A DNA stretch of 64,000 bases from Williamsia sp. 1138 (GCF_002095435.2 NZ_MJEJ02000051.1:186001-250000), one strand, 5' to 3'; positions 7,956 through 16,196 are shown, counted from the first letter of the stretch. Notes: generated by a model not told the origin, from the letters alone. A program made the numbers and translations.

Positions 7956-8813
7956 CTACTTCTGCGGATTGACGGAGTCGACAGAACCCATCCGCGAGAA
8001 CGGGTAGATGACGAACCGGACCTTGCCGCGGATGTCGTCGACGGGCACCATGCCGTGCAGTTCATCGTCTTGGTGGTAGCGCGAGTCCGCGGAGTTGCCG
8101 CGGTTGTCGCCCATCACCCAGACCTGCCCCGCGGGCACATCCAGCGGACCGAAATCCTCACCGAGACACGAGTTGAGCTCGCCGTTCGTGTCCAGCAGAT
8201 CTCCGGGGCGCATCGCAGCATTCTGTTCCTGGAGCTTCATGTCGATGTACGGCTCCACCAGCGGCTTACCGTCGACCTTGACCCCGGTGCGGTCGGCGTT
8301 GTGGCACTCCACGCGCTGCCCTCCGGTCGCGATGACGCGCTTGACCAGGTTGTTCTCGTCTGGTGGGGCAAACCCGAACCAGGACATCGCGTTCTGGGCA
8401 CCGCGCACCACGGTGTTGTCCGAACGAGGTGACCGCCACCCGAGATCCCACGATGACGTAGGGGCTTTGAACACCACCACGTCACCGGCCTTGGGCTCGC
8501 CGAACCGGTAGACCAACTTGTCGATGACGATGCGATCGTTGGTGCACCCGGCGCATCCGGTCAGCGTCGGTTCCATCGACTCCGACGGGATCACGTACTG
8601 CCGACCGACAAAGGTCTGCAGCACCCAGGTCAACAAGAGCACGCAGACGATGATGATTGCCGTCTCGCGGAGTATCGAGCCCTTTTTCTTGGGCTTGCTC
8701 TCGTCCTTGTCGCTCAGGCTGCGCCACGGACGGGCGCCCTCGGAATCGGGGTCTCCGTAGGTGTCGTCGCCCGAAGGGCTGGAACTCTCGGGACCGCGGG
8801 GGGTGTCTACCAC
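7956..8813 (-). CDS. lepB: Signal peptidase I
   Basis: Membrane-bound serine protease that removes signal peptides from exported proteins. The protein is 285 aa with a cytoplasmic acidic tail (residues 1-45), one membrane segment (about 48-70, [19 protein letters not shown]) and an extracytoplasmic catalytic domain. The nucleophile is Ser79 in PSESMEPT and the general base is Lys158 in [11 protein letters not shown]. The C-terminal box '[16 protein letters not shown]' is also typical. Two Cys in 'TGCAGCTND' after the active serine are an actinobacterial feature. The gene starts 17 bases after the rplS stop. Confidence 0.96.
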   Translation of the reverse strand: MVDTPRGPESSSPSGDDTYGDPDSEGARPWRSLSDKDESKPKKKGSILRETAIIIVCVLLLTWVLQTFVGRQYVIPSESMEPTLTGCAGCTNDRIVIDKLVYRFGEPKAGDVVVFKAPTSSWDLGWRSPRSDNTVVRGAQNAMSWFGFAPPDENNLVKRVIATGGQRVECHNADRTGVKVDGKPLVEPYIDMKLQEQNAAMRPGDLLDTNGELNSCLGEDFGPLDVPAGQVWVMGDNRGNSADSRYHQDDELHGMVPVDDIRGKVRFVIYPFSRMGSVDSVNPQK

Positions 8814-8830
8814 GCCGCAAGCTTAGTGCG

Positions 8831-9172
8831 TCAGCGCTTTTCTTTGATCTTGGCAGCCTTGCCGCGCAGGTCGCGGAGGTAGTACAGCTTCGCGCGACGC
8901 ACGTCGCCGCGGGTGACGACCTCGATCTTCGCAAGGTTGGGGCTGTGCACGGGGAACGTACGCTCCACGCCTACACCGAACGACACCTTGCGGACGGTGA
9001 ACGTCTCACGCACGCCACCACCCTGACGACGGATCACAACGCCCTTGAACACCTGGACGCGTTCTTTCGAACCCTCGATCACCTTCACGTGAACGTTCAG
9101 GGTGTCGCCCGCACGGAAGTCGGGGATGTCGTCGCGCAGGGACTTGTTGTCCAAGAAGTCCAGAGTGTTCAT
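8831..9172 (-). CDS. rplS: 50S ribosomal protein L19
   Basis: L19 lies at the interface between the large and small ribosomal subunits. The 113-aa protein has the expected length and conserved blocks: [19 protein letters not shown], '[24 protein letters not shown]' and '[39 protein letters not shown]'. It heads rplS-lepB-rnhB-DUF2469 on the minus strand. It may be read from its own promoter in the 77-base gap upstream or from the trmD side. A possible hairpin in its leader covers the region just before the ATG. Confidence 0.97.
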   Translation of the reverse strand: MNTLDFLDNKSLRDDIPDFRAGDTLNVHVKVIEGSKERVQVFKGVVIRRQGGGVRETFTVRKVSFGVGVERTFPVHSPNLAKIEVVTRGDVRRAKLYYLRDLRGKAAKIKEKR

Positions 9173-9177
9173 GTTGC

Positions 9178-9215
9178 AGGTTCCAATCTTGCAGTTGGCG
9201 TGAGTAGAGGAACCT
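9178..9215 (-). other. Possible leader hairpin of rplS
   Basis: AGGTTCC at 9178-9184 pairs with GGAACCT at 9209-9215, a perfect 7-bp stem with a 24-base loop. On the minus strand it ends 5 bases before the rplS ATG at 9172, so folding would cover the ribosome binding site. This would suit feedback control of a ribosomal protein, but the stem is short and could be chance. Confidence 0.3.
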
Positions 9216-9249
9216 AGCGGCTTTCGACGTGGCCTCGTGTGCTCACGCG

Positions 9250-10221
9250 CTACGGCTCGACTGGTTCGTGCTCCGATTCGTGTGGTCTCCGCGACGTCTC
9301 AGCCTCCGCGGGCGCGCCGGGCTGCTGACCGTCAAACGGCAACTGGTCAATTGTGCCAGAAGCACCCCCGCCAGGCGAAATCGCCTCGGTCAGCACGAGC
9401 CCAGCGGACTCGCCCTTGGCGGGGGCGGGATGGACCTTGGCGTTCAATTCCTCTTCGGCGCCCGACTTGGCGTGCGCGACGTCGGGTTTACCGGCCATGA
9501 GGTCTTGCATGAAGATCTTGGCCCGGATGAGTGGCCTGCGCACCCGGCGTTCCCGTCTGACGGCGGCATTCATCTTCTTCGGCCGTTTCGTGTAACGCCA
9601 GCGAGCCCATGGTGAGGTCGGACGGGCGAGACGGATGGCCGCGACCACGAGCAGCGGGAAGATGAACAAACCGATGAGACCTGTCCAGATCTTTCCTTTG
9701 AGCAGCACGAGCCCGGCCAGCGCCAGGACCACTCCCGAGTAGATCACCGCGGCGGCCGTTGCAGCGACGTCGTTGGTGTCGGCACCCCACCAGTCGAGCG
9801 GGTGGTAACCGAGGAGGATCAATCCCATGACCGCCATTGCCACGAACACGGCATCGAGGGAGGCGCGCCCCTCTTCTGCCCAGTAGACATCGCGTAGATA
9901 GAAGATCAGCGCGAACTCGTCCAGGACCAGCGCAGCACCGACGCCGAAGAGTGCGGCGAAGATCGACAGCGTCGTCTGAGAGCCGTTGATGGCCAGAGCG
10001 ATCAGCCCGAGGCCGGACAACATCGTCAGCACGGTGCCGAAGACGACGTGATGGATGTGCAGCCCGCCGGGGGTGACGTTGTTGAACCACCAGCTGACCT
10101 CGGCTCGGATCAGCCGCACGCTGATGCGGATCCCCAGGAATCCCAGGATGAAGCCGATGTAGGCCATGAACAGAGGTAGTCGGCCGTTGTCGATGATGTT
10201 CTCGGTGAACCAGTGGCCCAT
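9250..10221 (-). CDS. Conserved integral membrane protein, function unknown
   Basis: Protein of 323 aa with about six membrane segments in residues 15-200 and a basic, charged cytoplasmic tail (about 205-323) rich in Arg, Lys, Glu and Pro. Visible segments include '[17 protein letters not shown]', '[20 protein letters not shown]', '[23 protein letters not shown]', '[15 protein letters not shown]' and '[14 protein letters not shown]'. A His-rich motif [10 protein letters not shown] precedes the second segment and an Asp-Glu pair lies inside the third, so metal binding or transport is conceivable. I do not recognise a named family. It is the last gene of the cassette lying between trmD and rplS, 9 bases after the 144-aa gene. 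Confidence 0.8.
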   Translation of the reverse strand: MGHWFTENIIDNGRLPLFMAYIGFILGFLGIRISVRLIRAEVSWWFNNVTPGGLHIHHVVFGTVLTMLSGLGLIALAINGSQTTLSIFAALFGVGAALVLDEFALIFYLRDVYWAEEGRASLDAVFVAMAVMGLILLGYHPLDWWGADTNDVAATAAAVIYSGVVLALAGLVLLKGKIWTGLIGLFIFPLLVVAAIRLARPTSPWARWRYTKRPKKMNAAVRRERRVRRPLIRAKIFMQDLMAGKPDVAHAKSGAEEELNAKVHPAPAKGESAGLVLTEAISPGGGASGTIDQLPFDGQQPGAPAEAETSRRPHESEHEPVEP

Positions 10222-10230
10222 GGGGTCAGA

Positions 10231-10665
10231 TTAGTCGCCGCCATGGTCGCGCAAGAGGTTTGCGACCAAAGACGCCGATCCTGTGGCGGCGCACGCCTCG
10301 CACGCGACTTCGCGCAACCCCTCTCGGCCGCCACCGCCGACCCCGAACTCGAGGGCGGCGACAGCACGCGCACGAGCGAACACAGCCCGATACTCGGCGT
10401 CGCGGCCGGCGTGGGACGCGGCGAGGGCGGCGGTGTCGAGGCGGCCCCGGAGCGCCGCGATCTCCAGACGCTGGTGCGCCGCGGCAGGTCGCCCGGAACG
10501 CCAGGTCTTGAGCGCTTCGGCGACCGGCCCGTCGGCCGGGACGGCTGCGGTGTCGAGGGCGGCCACGGCGATCAGCAGACCCACGCGGTCCAGCTGCCTG
10601 GAATCGACCCGGTCTACCAGTCCCGCGACCCCTGCGCCCAGGACATCGATGCGATGAGGGCTCAT
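10231..10665 (-). CDS. Hypothetical protein of the EspC/YbaB-like cassette
   Basis: Protein of 144 aa, Ala-rich and predicted mostly helical, with no signal peptide or membrane segment. It begins MSPHRIDVLGAGVAGLVDRV and contains a C-terminal 'CEACAATG' motif with two close Cys. Its ATG overlaps the stop of the 333-aa gene by four bases (ATGA), so the two are translationally coupled and probably work together. By position it could be a chaperone, an immunity protein or a regulator for the larger protein; nothing in the sequence decides this. Not recognised. Confidence 0.72.
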   Translation of the reverse strand: MSPHRIDVLGAGVAGLVDRVDSRQLDRVGLLIAVAALDTAAVPADGPVAEALKTWRSGRPAAAHQRLEIAALRGRLDTAALAASHAGRDAEYRAVFARARAVAALEFGVGGGGREGLREVACEACAATGSASLVANLLRDHGGD

Positions 10666-11663
10666 TGCGCCGACCCCGCTGAGTCTTCGTGGCCGGCGGG
10701 GTCGAGCGCGTGCGCCCCTGAGTCGTTGACCGCCGCGGCCACCTCGGGTGGCGGTGGTGACGCTGCGCAGACGGCCAGGGGAACGAGCTCGGCGTCCCGG
10801 AAGTATCCGAGGATGGCGAGTTCGGGTGCGCGCCCGTCGCCCACCACCACCTCGTGCGGCTCAGGAGCCACGCCCGGTCTCAGATAACCGGCAGGCTCAC
10901 TTGTCCCGACGACAACGGTGCGGCGACCGTTCGGGTCGACGCCCAGACCGACAGCCACCCGGATCCACGGCGCGACCTCAGGAGGCTGGGTTGCGGACAG
11001 AACGGCGGCCCGGGCGCGCAACATGATCAGGTCCGCGTCGGACGGCTGTGAGTCCCCCGCTGCGGCGACAGCACGACCTGCGGCGATCCCGGCAAGGGCG
11101 GCGCCCATCGGGGCCATCATCGCGCCCGGCGTCATCGGCATACCGCCGGACTGCTGACCATGCTCAGCGCTGGTCTCCTCCACCGCCCCCTGCGAGATCT
11201 GGGCTGCGTGCCGGTCCAGCTCTGCCGCGGTGGCCGCCATCGTGCGCGCCGCGAAGTGCTCCGCGCCTGCCAGCGGCGTGGTGTCGCCGGTGGCCGCCGC
11301 GAGCAATGTCCCGGCGAGCAACTCCCGATCCGCGATCGCCGCGACAACGGCCAGTCGCTGCCTCGTCTGCTCGACCGCATCGGCGTAGGCCCGGACCACC
11401 TCGGCGATGCTGCTCACCTTCTCGGCGCTCGCGTGCAGGGCGCGAACCGTCGACGCACCCACGGCGTCTGCGGCCACCGCCGTCTGTCCGTCGATCGCTC
11501 CGGACACTGCGCGGGTCCCCTTGTCGATCGCCCAGGTGCACTCCGAGATCCGCTGCTGCACTGACTCATAACGCTCGGCGAGAAGGTACAGGGCGGCCGC
11601 GTCGATCTCGGGGGCAAGTTCACGTAACAACGACCCGACCGGTTCGCCGTAGCCGGTCGGCAT
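10662..11663 (-). CDS. ESX/WXG-like helical protein with C-terminal alpha/beta domain
   Basis: Protein of 333 aa in three parts. Residues 1-165 are helical and Ala-rich ('RYESVQQRISECTWAIDKG', 'SSIAEVVRAYADAVEQTRQRLA'), similar in style to EspB/PPE/WXG-type secreted proteins. Residues 165-205 form a Gly/Met/Pro linker (GGMPMTPGAMMAPMG), common in ESX-associated proteins. Residues 220-315 look like a compact alpha/beta domain ('WIRVAVGLGVDPNG', 'VVVGTSEPAGYLRPGV') resembling, from memory, C-terminal domains of mycobacterial ESX-linked proteins. No signal peptide. It overlaps its upstream neighbour by one base (TGATG) and its downstream neighbour by four. Secretion by a type VII system is plausible but not shown; no EccC-type genes are in the window. 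Confidence 0.7.
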   Translation of the reverse strand: MPTGYGEPVGSLLRELAPEIDAAALYLLAERYESVQQRISECTWAIDKGTRAVSGAIDGQTAVAADAVGASTVRALHASAEKVSSIAEVVRAYADAVEQTRQRLAVVAAIADRELLAGTLLAAATGDTTPLAGAEHFAARTMAATAAELDRHAAQISQGAVEETSAEHGQQSGGMPMTPGAMMAPMGAALAGIAAGRAVAAAGDSQPSDADLIMLRARAAVLSATQPPEVAPWIRVAVGLGVDPNGRRTVVVGTSEPAGYLRPGVAPEPHEVVVGDGRAPELAILGYFRDAELVPLAVCAASPPPPEVAAAVNDSGAHALDPAGHEDSAGSAQ

Positions 11664-11998
11664 CAGTGCCCCGCCCCGGGCGACCCGGATGCGGCATCAT
11701 CTGCGTCCTGGTTCACCAATACCTCGGCAGCTCGGGTCAGGCCGCCGGCATAGCCCGCGGCAGCTGCGCGCGCCTCGTCGAGAGCGGCAACGGCCTCGGC
11801 ACTGAGTCGGCTGTGGGCGCGGGCGAAGACGTGCCCGCTCGCATGGGCCCGACACGTCGACGCGATCTGCCCGGCGAGTTCATCCAGTTCCGACGAGATC
11901 GCCGCGAGCTCGGTGAGAACCGGTTCGAGTTCTCTCACCGCCGCGTGAACTGCGGCCGCATCGATCCGAAGTTCCGACCCCGGTAGTGCTGCCGGCAT
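11663..11998 (-). CDS. EspC/WXG100-like small helical protein
   Basis: Protein of 111 aa with the look of the EspC-type ESX family. A short 'LRIDAAAVHAAVRELEPV' opening is followed by two long Ala-rich helices (about residues 14-50 and 60-95) with an AHASGHVFARAHSRL turn between them. No WXG is present, and the typical C-terminal secretion motif Y-x-x-x-D/E is only partly visible (YAGGL). Its stop shares one base with the start of the 333-aa gene (TGATG). Pairing of a small EspC-like protein with a larger helical partner is typical of type VII secretion substrates. Confidence 0.68.
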   Translation of the reverse strand: MPAALPGSELRIDAAAVHAAVRELEPVLTELAAISSELDELAGQIASTCRAHASGHVFARAHSRLSAEAVAALDEARAAAAGYAGGLTRAAEVLVNQDADDAASGSPGAGH

Positions 11999-12021
11999 TC
12001 GCGCCTCCCCGATCTGTCGAC

Positions 12022-12372
12022 TCAGTCCAGATCCCGAAGATGGGGACCCTGGTCTTGGACGATCCCGGCCACCAGTTGGTTCCGGCGAGCGGTCAGTTCA
12101 CTGTCCGCCCGCTCGACCAGATCGCGGATGAGCATCGACAGCTGATCGGCGCGGTGTCGCCGCAGCGCGAGCGGAGCGATGTCGAGGTCGGTCAGCATGC
12201 CTCTGGCGTTGATCACCACCCTGACCAGACGGTCGGCGGACATGGCCTCCACGGTGACGGAACCGAGTTCCTGCGCGACCGCCCGCAACTGTTCCCGTTG
12301 CTCGTCCACCTCCCCCAACAGCGCATCCCAGGCCCGGTTCATCTCACCGGACCTCGTCGATTCTGCGACCAT
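12022..12372 (-). CDS. YbaB/EbfC-family DNA-binding-like protein
   Basis: Protein of 116 aa resembling YbaB/EbfC nucleoid-associated proteins: an N-terminal helix (AWDALLGEVDEQREQLRAVA), a central sheet (SVTVEAMSADRLVRVVINARGMLTDLDI) and a C-terminal helix with Arg residues. Divergent YbaB-like proteins are often encoded beside WXG/EspC genes in actinobacteria and are not the main nucleoid EbfC. It is the first gene of the cassette, 27 bases after the trmD stop and 23 bases before the EspC-like gene, so transcription may continue from trmD. Confidence 0.75.
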   Translation of the reverse strand: MVAESTRSGEMNRAWDALLGEVDEQREQLRAVAQELGSVTVEAMSADRLVRVVINARGMLTDLDIAPLALRRHRADQLSMLIRDLVERADSELTARRNQLVAGIVQDQGPHLRDLD

Positions 12373-12399
12373 CGTGACCCCCCACTCGCTGCGGAGATC

Positions 12400-13149
12400 T
12401 TAGCCCGCGGGGGCGCCACCGGTGGGGTCTGCGGAGTCTGTGGACTCGCGAGGCAACAGATCTGGACGCCGCGCCCGGGTACGGGCGATCGACTGCTCGG
12501 TGCGCCAGCGATCTTGTTTCGCGTGGTCACCGCTCAGGAGTACCGGCGGCACGTCGAGTCCACGCCACGTCGGTGGACGCGTGTAGCTCGGACCTTCGAG
12601 CAGACCATCGGAGAAAGAATCCTGCTGGTGCGAGTTCTTGTTGCCCAAGACCCCGTCGATCAGGCGAACGGTGGCCTCGACCATGGCCATCACGGCCACC
12701 TCACCGCCGATCAAGACGAAGTCGCCCAGTGAGACCTCCTGCACGCGAACACGTTTGGCGGCATCGTCGAAGACCCTCTGGTCGATGCCCTCGTACCGTC
12801 CGCAGGCGAACACGATGTGGCTCTCGCGACTCCACTCCTGCGCGGTGGCCTGGGTGAACGGAACGCCCGCAGGGGTCGGTACGACCAGGAGCGCGTCGTC
12901 GGGGCAGACCTCGTCCAGGCACGGCCCCCACACTGTGGGTTTCATGACCATGCCCGGACCACCGCCGTACGGGGAATCGTCCACTGCGCGGTGGACGTCG
13001 TGGGTCCAGTCCCGCAGGTCATAGGTGTCGAGCGCGAGGATTCCACGGTCGATGGCCTTGCCCAGCAGTGCCATTCGCATCGGTTCGAGATATTCAGGAA
13101 AGATCGAGACCACGCCGATCCGGATGGCCGGGTCGCTCCCCTGGCTCAT
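12400..13149 (-). CDS. trmD: tRNA (guanine-N1)-methyltransferase TrmD
   Basis: TrmD methylates G37 next to the anticodon of several tRNAs with S-adenosylmethionine and prevents +1 frameshifts. The 249-aa protein has the SPOUT trefoil-knot fold. Seen are '[13 protein letters not shown]' at the N terminus, '[15 protein letters not shown]', '[13 protein letters not shown]', '[18 protein letters not shown]' and the C-terminal '[21 protein letters not shown]', all family hallmarks. Its start overlaps the rimM stop by four bases (ATGA). It is part of the rpsP-khpA-rimM-trmD cluster. Confidence 0.97.
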   Translation of the reverse strand: MSQGSDPAIRIGVVSIFPEYLEPMRMALLGKAIDRGILALDTYDLRDWTHDVHRAVDDSPYGGGPGMVMKPTVWGPCLDEVCPDDALLVVPTPAGVPFTQATAQEWSRESHIVFACGRYEGIDQRVFDDAAKRVRVQEVSLGDFVLIGGEVAVMAMVEATVRLIDGVLGNKNSHQQDSFSDGLLEGPSYTRPPTWRGLDVPPVLLSGDHAKQDRWRTEQSIARTRARRPDLLPRESTDSADPTGGAPAG

Positions 13150-13670
13150 TCGGGATCCAGCAGGCCGTCGGGCGGATCGATCTCGATGAGTTCTCGACTC
13201 ACGGTCGGCACGATCGCGGTGACGAACGGGATCAGTACCTCACGGCCGTCGGTCATGTTCACCGACAGCAGATCCCCGGCAGGCAGGTGGACGACATCGG
13301 TGACGGACCCCACGTCTTCGCCGTCGACCATGCGCACGGGGACCCCTTGCAACTCGTGGTCGTAGAACTCGTCCGGGTCATCCCCGGAGCTGACGTCCTC
13401 GGCATCGATCAGGAAGAGCACACCGCGCAGCGCGGCAGCGGATTCCCGGTCGTTGATCTCGGCAAGAGACAGCAACAGCCGCCCGGAGTGATTCCGGGCG
13501 GCTGTCACCGTATAGCTGTTCTCGACGAAGGTGTTCTTACCGGTCGACTTCCGGCCGCGCAGCACGTTCCCGACTGCGAAGCGCACGTCCGGCTCGTCCG
13601 TACGGACGTCGACCATCACCTCGCCACGCACGCCGTGCGATTTGGCAACGCGGCCGACAACCAGATCCAC
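13146..13670 (-). CDS. rimM: 16S rRNA processing protein RimM
   Basis: RimM binds S19 and helps mature the 30S subunit head. The 174-aa protein starts [18 protein letters not shown], the typical beginning of the RimM N-terminal beta-barrel, and carries a C-terminal PRC-barrel with '[11 protein letters not shown]' and '[14 protein letters not shown]'. It lies 27 bases downstream of khpA and overlaps trmD by four bases. Order and length match mycobacteria (Rv2907c). Confidence 0.96.
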   Translation of the reverse strand: MDLVVGRVAKSHGVRGEVMVDVRTDEPDVRFAVGNVLRGRKSTGKNTFVENSYTVTAARNHSGRLLLSLAEINDRESAAALRGVLFLIDAEDVSSGDDPDEFYDHELQGVPVRMVDGEDVGSVTDVVHLPAGDLLSVNMTDGREVLIPFVTAIVPTVSRELIEIDPPDGLLDPE

Positions 13671-13697
13671 CTGTGAGCGCCTTGTTCCGCGGTGCGA

Positions 13698-13940
13698 TCA
13701 GCGGTCGGTGTCGACGATGTCGACCCGGACCCCGCGACCACCGATTCCGGTGACGAGGGTGCGCAGCGCGGTGGCCGTACGGCCGTTGCGGCCGATGACC
13801 TTTCCGAGGTCCTCCGGGTTGACATGCACCTCGACGAAGCGGCCACGTCGGCCGGTCACCAGCTCGACGCGGACGTCATCTGGGTTCGCGACGATACCTC
13901 GTACGAGGTGCTCGACGGCGTCAGCGACGACGACGCTCAC
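13698..13940 (-). CDS. khpA: KH-domain RNA-binding protein KhpA
   Basis: Small KH-domain protein (80 aa) that in other Gram-positive bacteria pairs with KhpB and affects cell elongation and RNA regulation. The KH signature is clear: '[28 protein letters not shown]' includes the G-K-V-I-G-R-N-G loop that grips RNA. The C terminus runs '[14 protein letters not shown]'. The ATG overlaps the rpsP stop by four bases. M. tuberculosis Rv2908c is the counterpart. Confidence 0.94.
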   Translation of the reverse strand: MSVVVADAVEHLVRGIVANPDDVRVELVTGRRGRFVEVHVNPEDLGKVIGRNGRTATALRTLVTGIGGRGVRVDIVDTDR

Positions 13941-14398
13941 TTGTCGGCGACCTCAGCTGCGGGAGCCTCGGCAGCAGGCTCGTCGGCCTTCGGTGCATCT
14001 TCTGACTTCTTGGCAGCCTTCTTCTTCGGGGTGACGGCTTCGCCCGCGGGAGCGTTGTCGGCAGCGGCGAGAGCAGCGTTGAAGAGGTCCTGCTTCGACG
14101 GCTTCGGCTCCGCGACCCGCAAGGTGCCCTCGGCACCCGGCAGGCCCTTGTGCTTCTGCCAGTCACCGGTGATCTTCAGCAGGGCCGCGACGGGCTCGGT
14201 CGGCTGTGCGCCGACACCGAGCCAGTACTGCGCGCGATCGGAGTCGATCTCGATCAGGCTGGGCTCTTCTTTGGGGTGGTAACGACCGATGGTCTCGATT
14301 GCCCGGCCGTTGCGACGGGTGCGGGCGTCAGCGACGACGATCCGGTACTGGGGATTACGGATCTTGCCGAGGCGGGTGAGCTTGATCTTGACAGACAC
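13937..14398 (-). CDS. rpsP: 30S ribosomal protein S16
   Basis: S16 is needed for 30S assembly. The core (residues 1-85) is typical: [22 protein letters not shown]... with '[18 protein letters not shown]' and '[21 protein letters not shown]'. The protein is 153 aa, against about 80-90 in E. coli or Bacillus. The extra C-terminal 65 residues are Ala/Lys/Glu-rich and end in [11 protein letters not shown], a known actinobacterial extension. It is the first gene of rpsP-khpA-rimM-trmD. GAAGGAAG upstream of the ATG is a good ribosome binding site. Confidence 0.97.
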   Translation of the reverse strand: MSVKIKLTRLGKIRNPQYRIVVADARTRRNGRAIETIGRYHPKEEPSLIEIDSDRAQYWLGVGAQPTEPVAALLKITGDWQKHKGLPGAEGTLRVAEPKPSKQDLFNAALAAADNAPAGEAVTPKKKAAKKSEDAPKADEPAAEAPAAEVADK

Positions 14399-14431
14399 GA
14401 GTTACTTCCTTCTATGGTCACAGTGCAATTC

Positions 14432-14456
14432 GGCGACGTTCCACGGTCGGAACGCC
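14432..14456 (-). other. Hairpin in the rpsP leader
   Basis: GGCGACGTTCC (14432-14442) can pair with GGAACGCC (14449-14456) with a bulge and a 6-base loop. It lies 34-58 bases upstream of the rpsP start on the minus strand. It could be a control hairpin of this ribosomal-protein operon or simply a 5' leader structure. Confidence 0.3.
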
Positions 14457-14554
14457 CGGTTTTGCTGTTGAGGTGGTGTGACCGCCGGTCGGCACGTGGC
14501 CGGGTCCGGCGAACCAGGGAGCCATTGTGCCAGAGAAAGGCCTCCCCACAGAAA

Positions 14555-15541
14555 TCACGACACTGACGAGGACAGTTCAGCGACTGCGGCACGGGTCTCC
14601 GCGGCGATCAGATCCCCGTTGATGTGGGCGCCGGCCATCGCGCCGGCTGCAGCTGCCGCACCGACCTGGGCCATCAGATTGCTGACGTTGCCTGCGGCCC
14701 ACACACCCGGTATCGCGGTCACGCCGGACTCGTCGGCGGGAATGTAGTCGCCGACGCCCATCGGATGCGGGACCGACTGCAGCCCCAGGTCCTCGAGGAA
14801 TGCCGCACGTGCGACGAATCGGGGCGTGACCGTCAGCGCTTGGCGCGCAACGAACGTGCCGTCGGCGAGCACGACCCCGGCGATGGCATCGCTGTCGGAC
14901 CTGACTGCCGCGACCTTCCCCTCGACGAGGCGTATCCCGCGGGCGGTCAGCTGCGTGCGCTCGTCGTCCGTGGGCCGCAGCTCGTCGTTGAGGAACACTA
15001 CGATGTCCGCGCTGAGCTGCCGGAACATCTGCGCCTGGTGCAGGGACATGGCATTCACGCCAAGGATGCCGATGGCCTGATCCCGGACTTCCCAGCCGTG
15101 GCAGTAAGGACAGTGCAGCAAGTCTTTACCCCATCGTTCGGCAAGGCCCGGGATGTCCGGCAGCTCATCGACCAATCCGGTCGTCACCAGCAGTCGTCGT
15201 GCTTCGGCACGGACCCCGCCCACGGTCGTCACGACGAATCCGCTGTCGACGTCGCCGCCGACACCGATGACCTCGTCGTCGAGGATCCGGGCGCCGTACC
15301 GCTGGGCTTCGTCGCGCCCGATCGCGACCAGCTCGGCCGGTGGCAGTCCGTCGCGGGTCAGGAATCCGTGCACGCCTGCCGCGGGTGCGTTCCGCGGCCT
15401 GCCACCGTCGATCACGAGTACCGAACGCCGTGAACGACCCAACATCACCGCCCCGCTCAGGCCGGCGGACCCGCCGCCGATCACGATCACGTCATAGTTT
15501 GCTTGCGGTTTCTCAGTCATGCGTTCCGGTTTCTCAGTCAT
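14555..15541 (-). CDS. Thioredoxin-reductase-like FAD/NAD(P) oxidoreductase
   Basis: Flavoprotein of about 328 aa. The FAD-binding motif is DVIVIGGGSAGLSGAVML and the second FAD motif is 'GVWAAGNVSN'. A redox-active CPYC pair lies in 'LLHCPYCHGWEVRD', as in thioredoxin reductases. The NADPH motif is unusual (GILGVNAMS rather than GxGxxA), typical of TrxR-like enzymes not proven to reduce thioredoxin. The N terminus contains a perfect 21-bp tandem duplication (15506-15547) that repeats the start: MTEKPER-MTEKP. ATG 15541 or 15520 could be used, and the frame is open to 15610. No strong Shine-Dalgarno decides. It is divergent from the XRE-cupin gene and probably controlled by it. Confidence 0.85.
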   Translation of the reverse strand: MTEKPERMTEKPQANYDVIVIGGGSAGLSGAVMLGRSRRSVLVIDGGRPRNAPAAGVHGFLTRDGLPPAELVAIGRDEAQRYGARILDDEVIGVGGDVDSGFVVTTVGGVRAEARRLLVTTGLVDELPDIPGLAERWGKDLLHCPYCHGWEVRDQAIGILGVNAMSLHQAQMFRQLSADIVVFLNDELRPTDDERTQLTARGIRLVEGKVAAVRSDSDAIAGVVLADGTFVARQALTVTPRFVARAAFLEDLGLQSVPHPMGVGDYIPADESGVTAIPGVWAAGNVSNLMAQVGAAAAAGAMAGAHINGDLIAAETRAAVAELSSSVS

Positions 15542-15547
15542 GCGTTC
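15506..15547. repeat. Perfect 21-bp tandem duplication over a start codon
   Basis: The 21-base unit CGGTTTCTCAGTCATGCGTTC occurs at 15506-15526 and again, without change, at 15527-15547. It duplicates seven codons including an ATG of the TrxR-like gene, giving MTEKPER-MTEKP. The identity of the copies suggests a recent replication-slippage event. Confidence 0.95.
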
Positions 15548-15570
15548 ACAGTGCGTCATCAGCTCAAGAT

Positions 15571-15588
15571 CGGCAAGTATGCTTGCCG
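15571..15588. promoter_or_regulatory. Palindromic operator between the TrxR-like and XRE-cupin genes
   Basis: CGGCAAG-TATG-CTTGCCG is a perfect 7+7 inverted repeat with a 4-base centre. It lies 29 bases before the XRE-cupin start at 15617 and 30 bases before the ATG at 15541 of the divergent oxidoreductase. On the minus strand the centre provides CATACT, a possible -10. It is a good candidate binding site for the XRE regulator. Confidence 0.55.
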
Positions 15589-15616
15589 TTTCAGCAATTT
15601 CTGGCACCATGGCCGC

Positions 15617-16189
15617 ATGGACGACGAGCTGAACGAGACCCTGAGCGCGGTCGGGCCGCGGCTTCGTGCCCTGCGCCGCGAACGGGAGATCACCCTCGCA
15701 GAGCTGTCGGAGAGCACAGCCATCTCCGAGAGCACGCTGTCGAGACTCGAATCAGGGGGCCGCAAACCCACGTTGGAGTTGCTGCTGCCGCTCGCAAAGG
15801 CCTACGGGATCCCACTCGACGAACTCGTGGGCGCACCGGCCACCGGAGATCCACGGATCCATATGCGCCCCATCCGGCGCCACGGCCGCGTGTTCATCCC
15901 GTTGACGCGGCGGCCCGGAGGGATCCAGGCCTTCAAGCAGATCATGCCGCCGCAGACACCGATCGAACCCGAATTGAAGGTGCATGAGGGCTATGAGTGG
16001 CTGTACGTGCTCTCCGGCCGGGTACGCCTGCTACTCGGTGAACAGGACCTGACGTTGCTGCCCGGTGAGGTGGTCGAGTTCGACACCCATGTCCCGCACT
16101 GGATTGCCGCCGTCGGCCCCGAACCGGCAGAAGTTCTGTGTCTGTACGGAACCCAGGGCGAACGCGCACATATCCGGACCAACACCTGA
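15617..16189 (+). CDS. XRE-family regulator with C-terminal cupin
   Basis: Transcription regulator of 190 aa. The helix-turn-helix (about residues 10-65) reads 'LRALRREREITLAELSESTAISESTLSRLESGGRKPTL', a classic XRE pattern. The cupin_2 domain (about 100-185) contains 'HEGYEWLYVLSGRVRLLLG' and 'LLPGEVVEFDTHVPHWI' and may bind a small ligand. Such proteins often repress a nearby enzyme gene, here probably the divergent TrxR-like oxidoreductase through the palindrome at 15571-15588. ATG 15617 gives the standard N terminus; there is no clear Shine-Dalgarno, so the mRNA may have a short leader. Confidence 0.92.
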   Translation: MDDELNETLSAVGPRLRALRREREITLAELSESTAISESTLSRLESGGRKPTLELLLPLAKAYGIPLDELVGAPATGDPRIHMRPIRRHGRVFIPLTRRPGGIQAFKQIMPPQTPIEPELKVHEGYEWLYVLSGRVRLLLGEQDLTLLPGEVVEFDTHVPHWIAAVGPEPAEVLCLYGTQGERAHIRTNT

Positions 16190-16196
16190 GAGTTCG

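Noticed and set aside
7949-8065. Extended N terminus of RnhB
   Set aside because: It overlaps lepB in another frame and is Ser/Arg-rich shadow sequence; GTG 7948 matches the homologous start.
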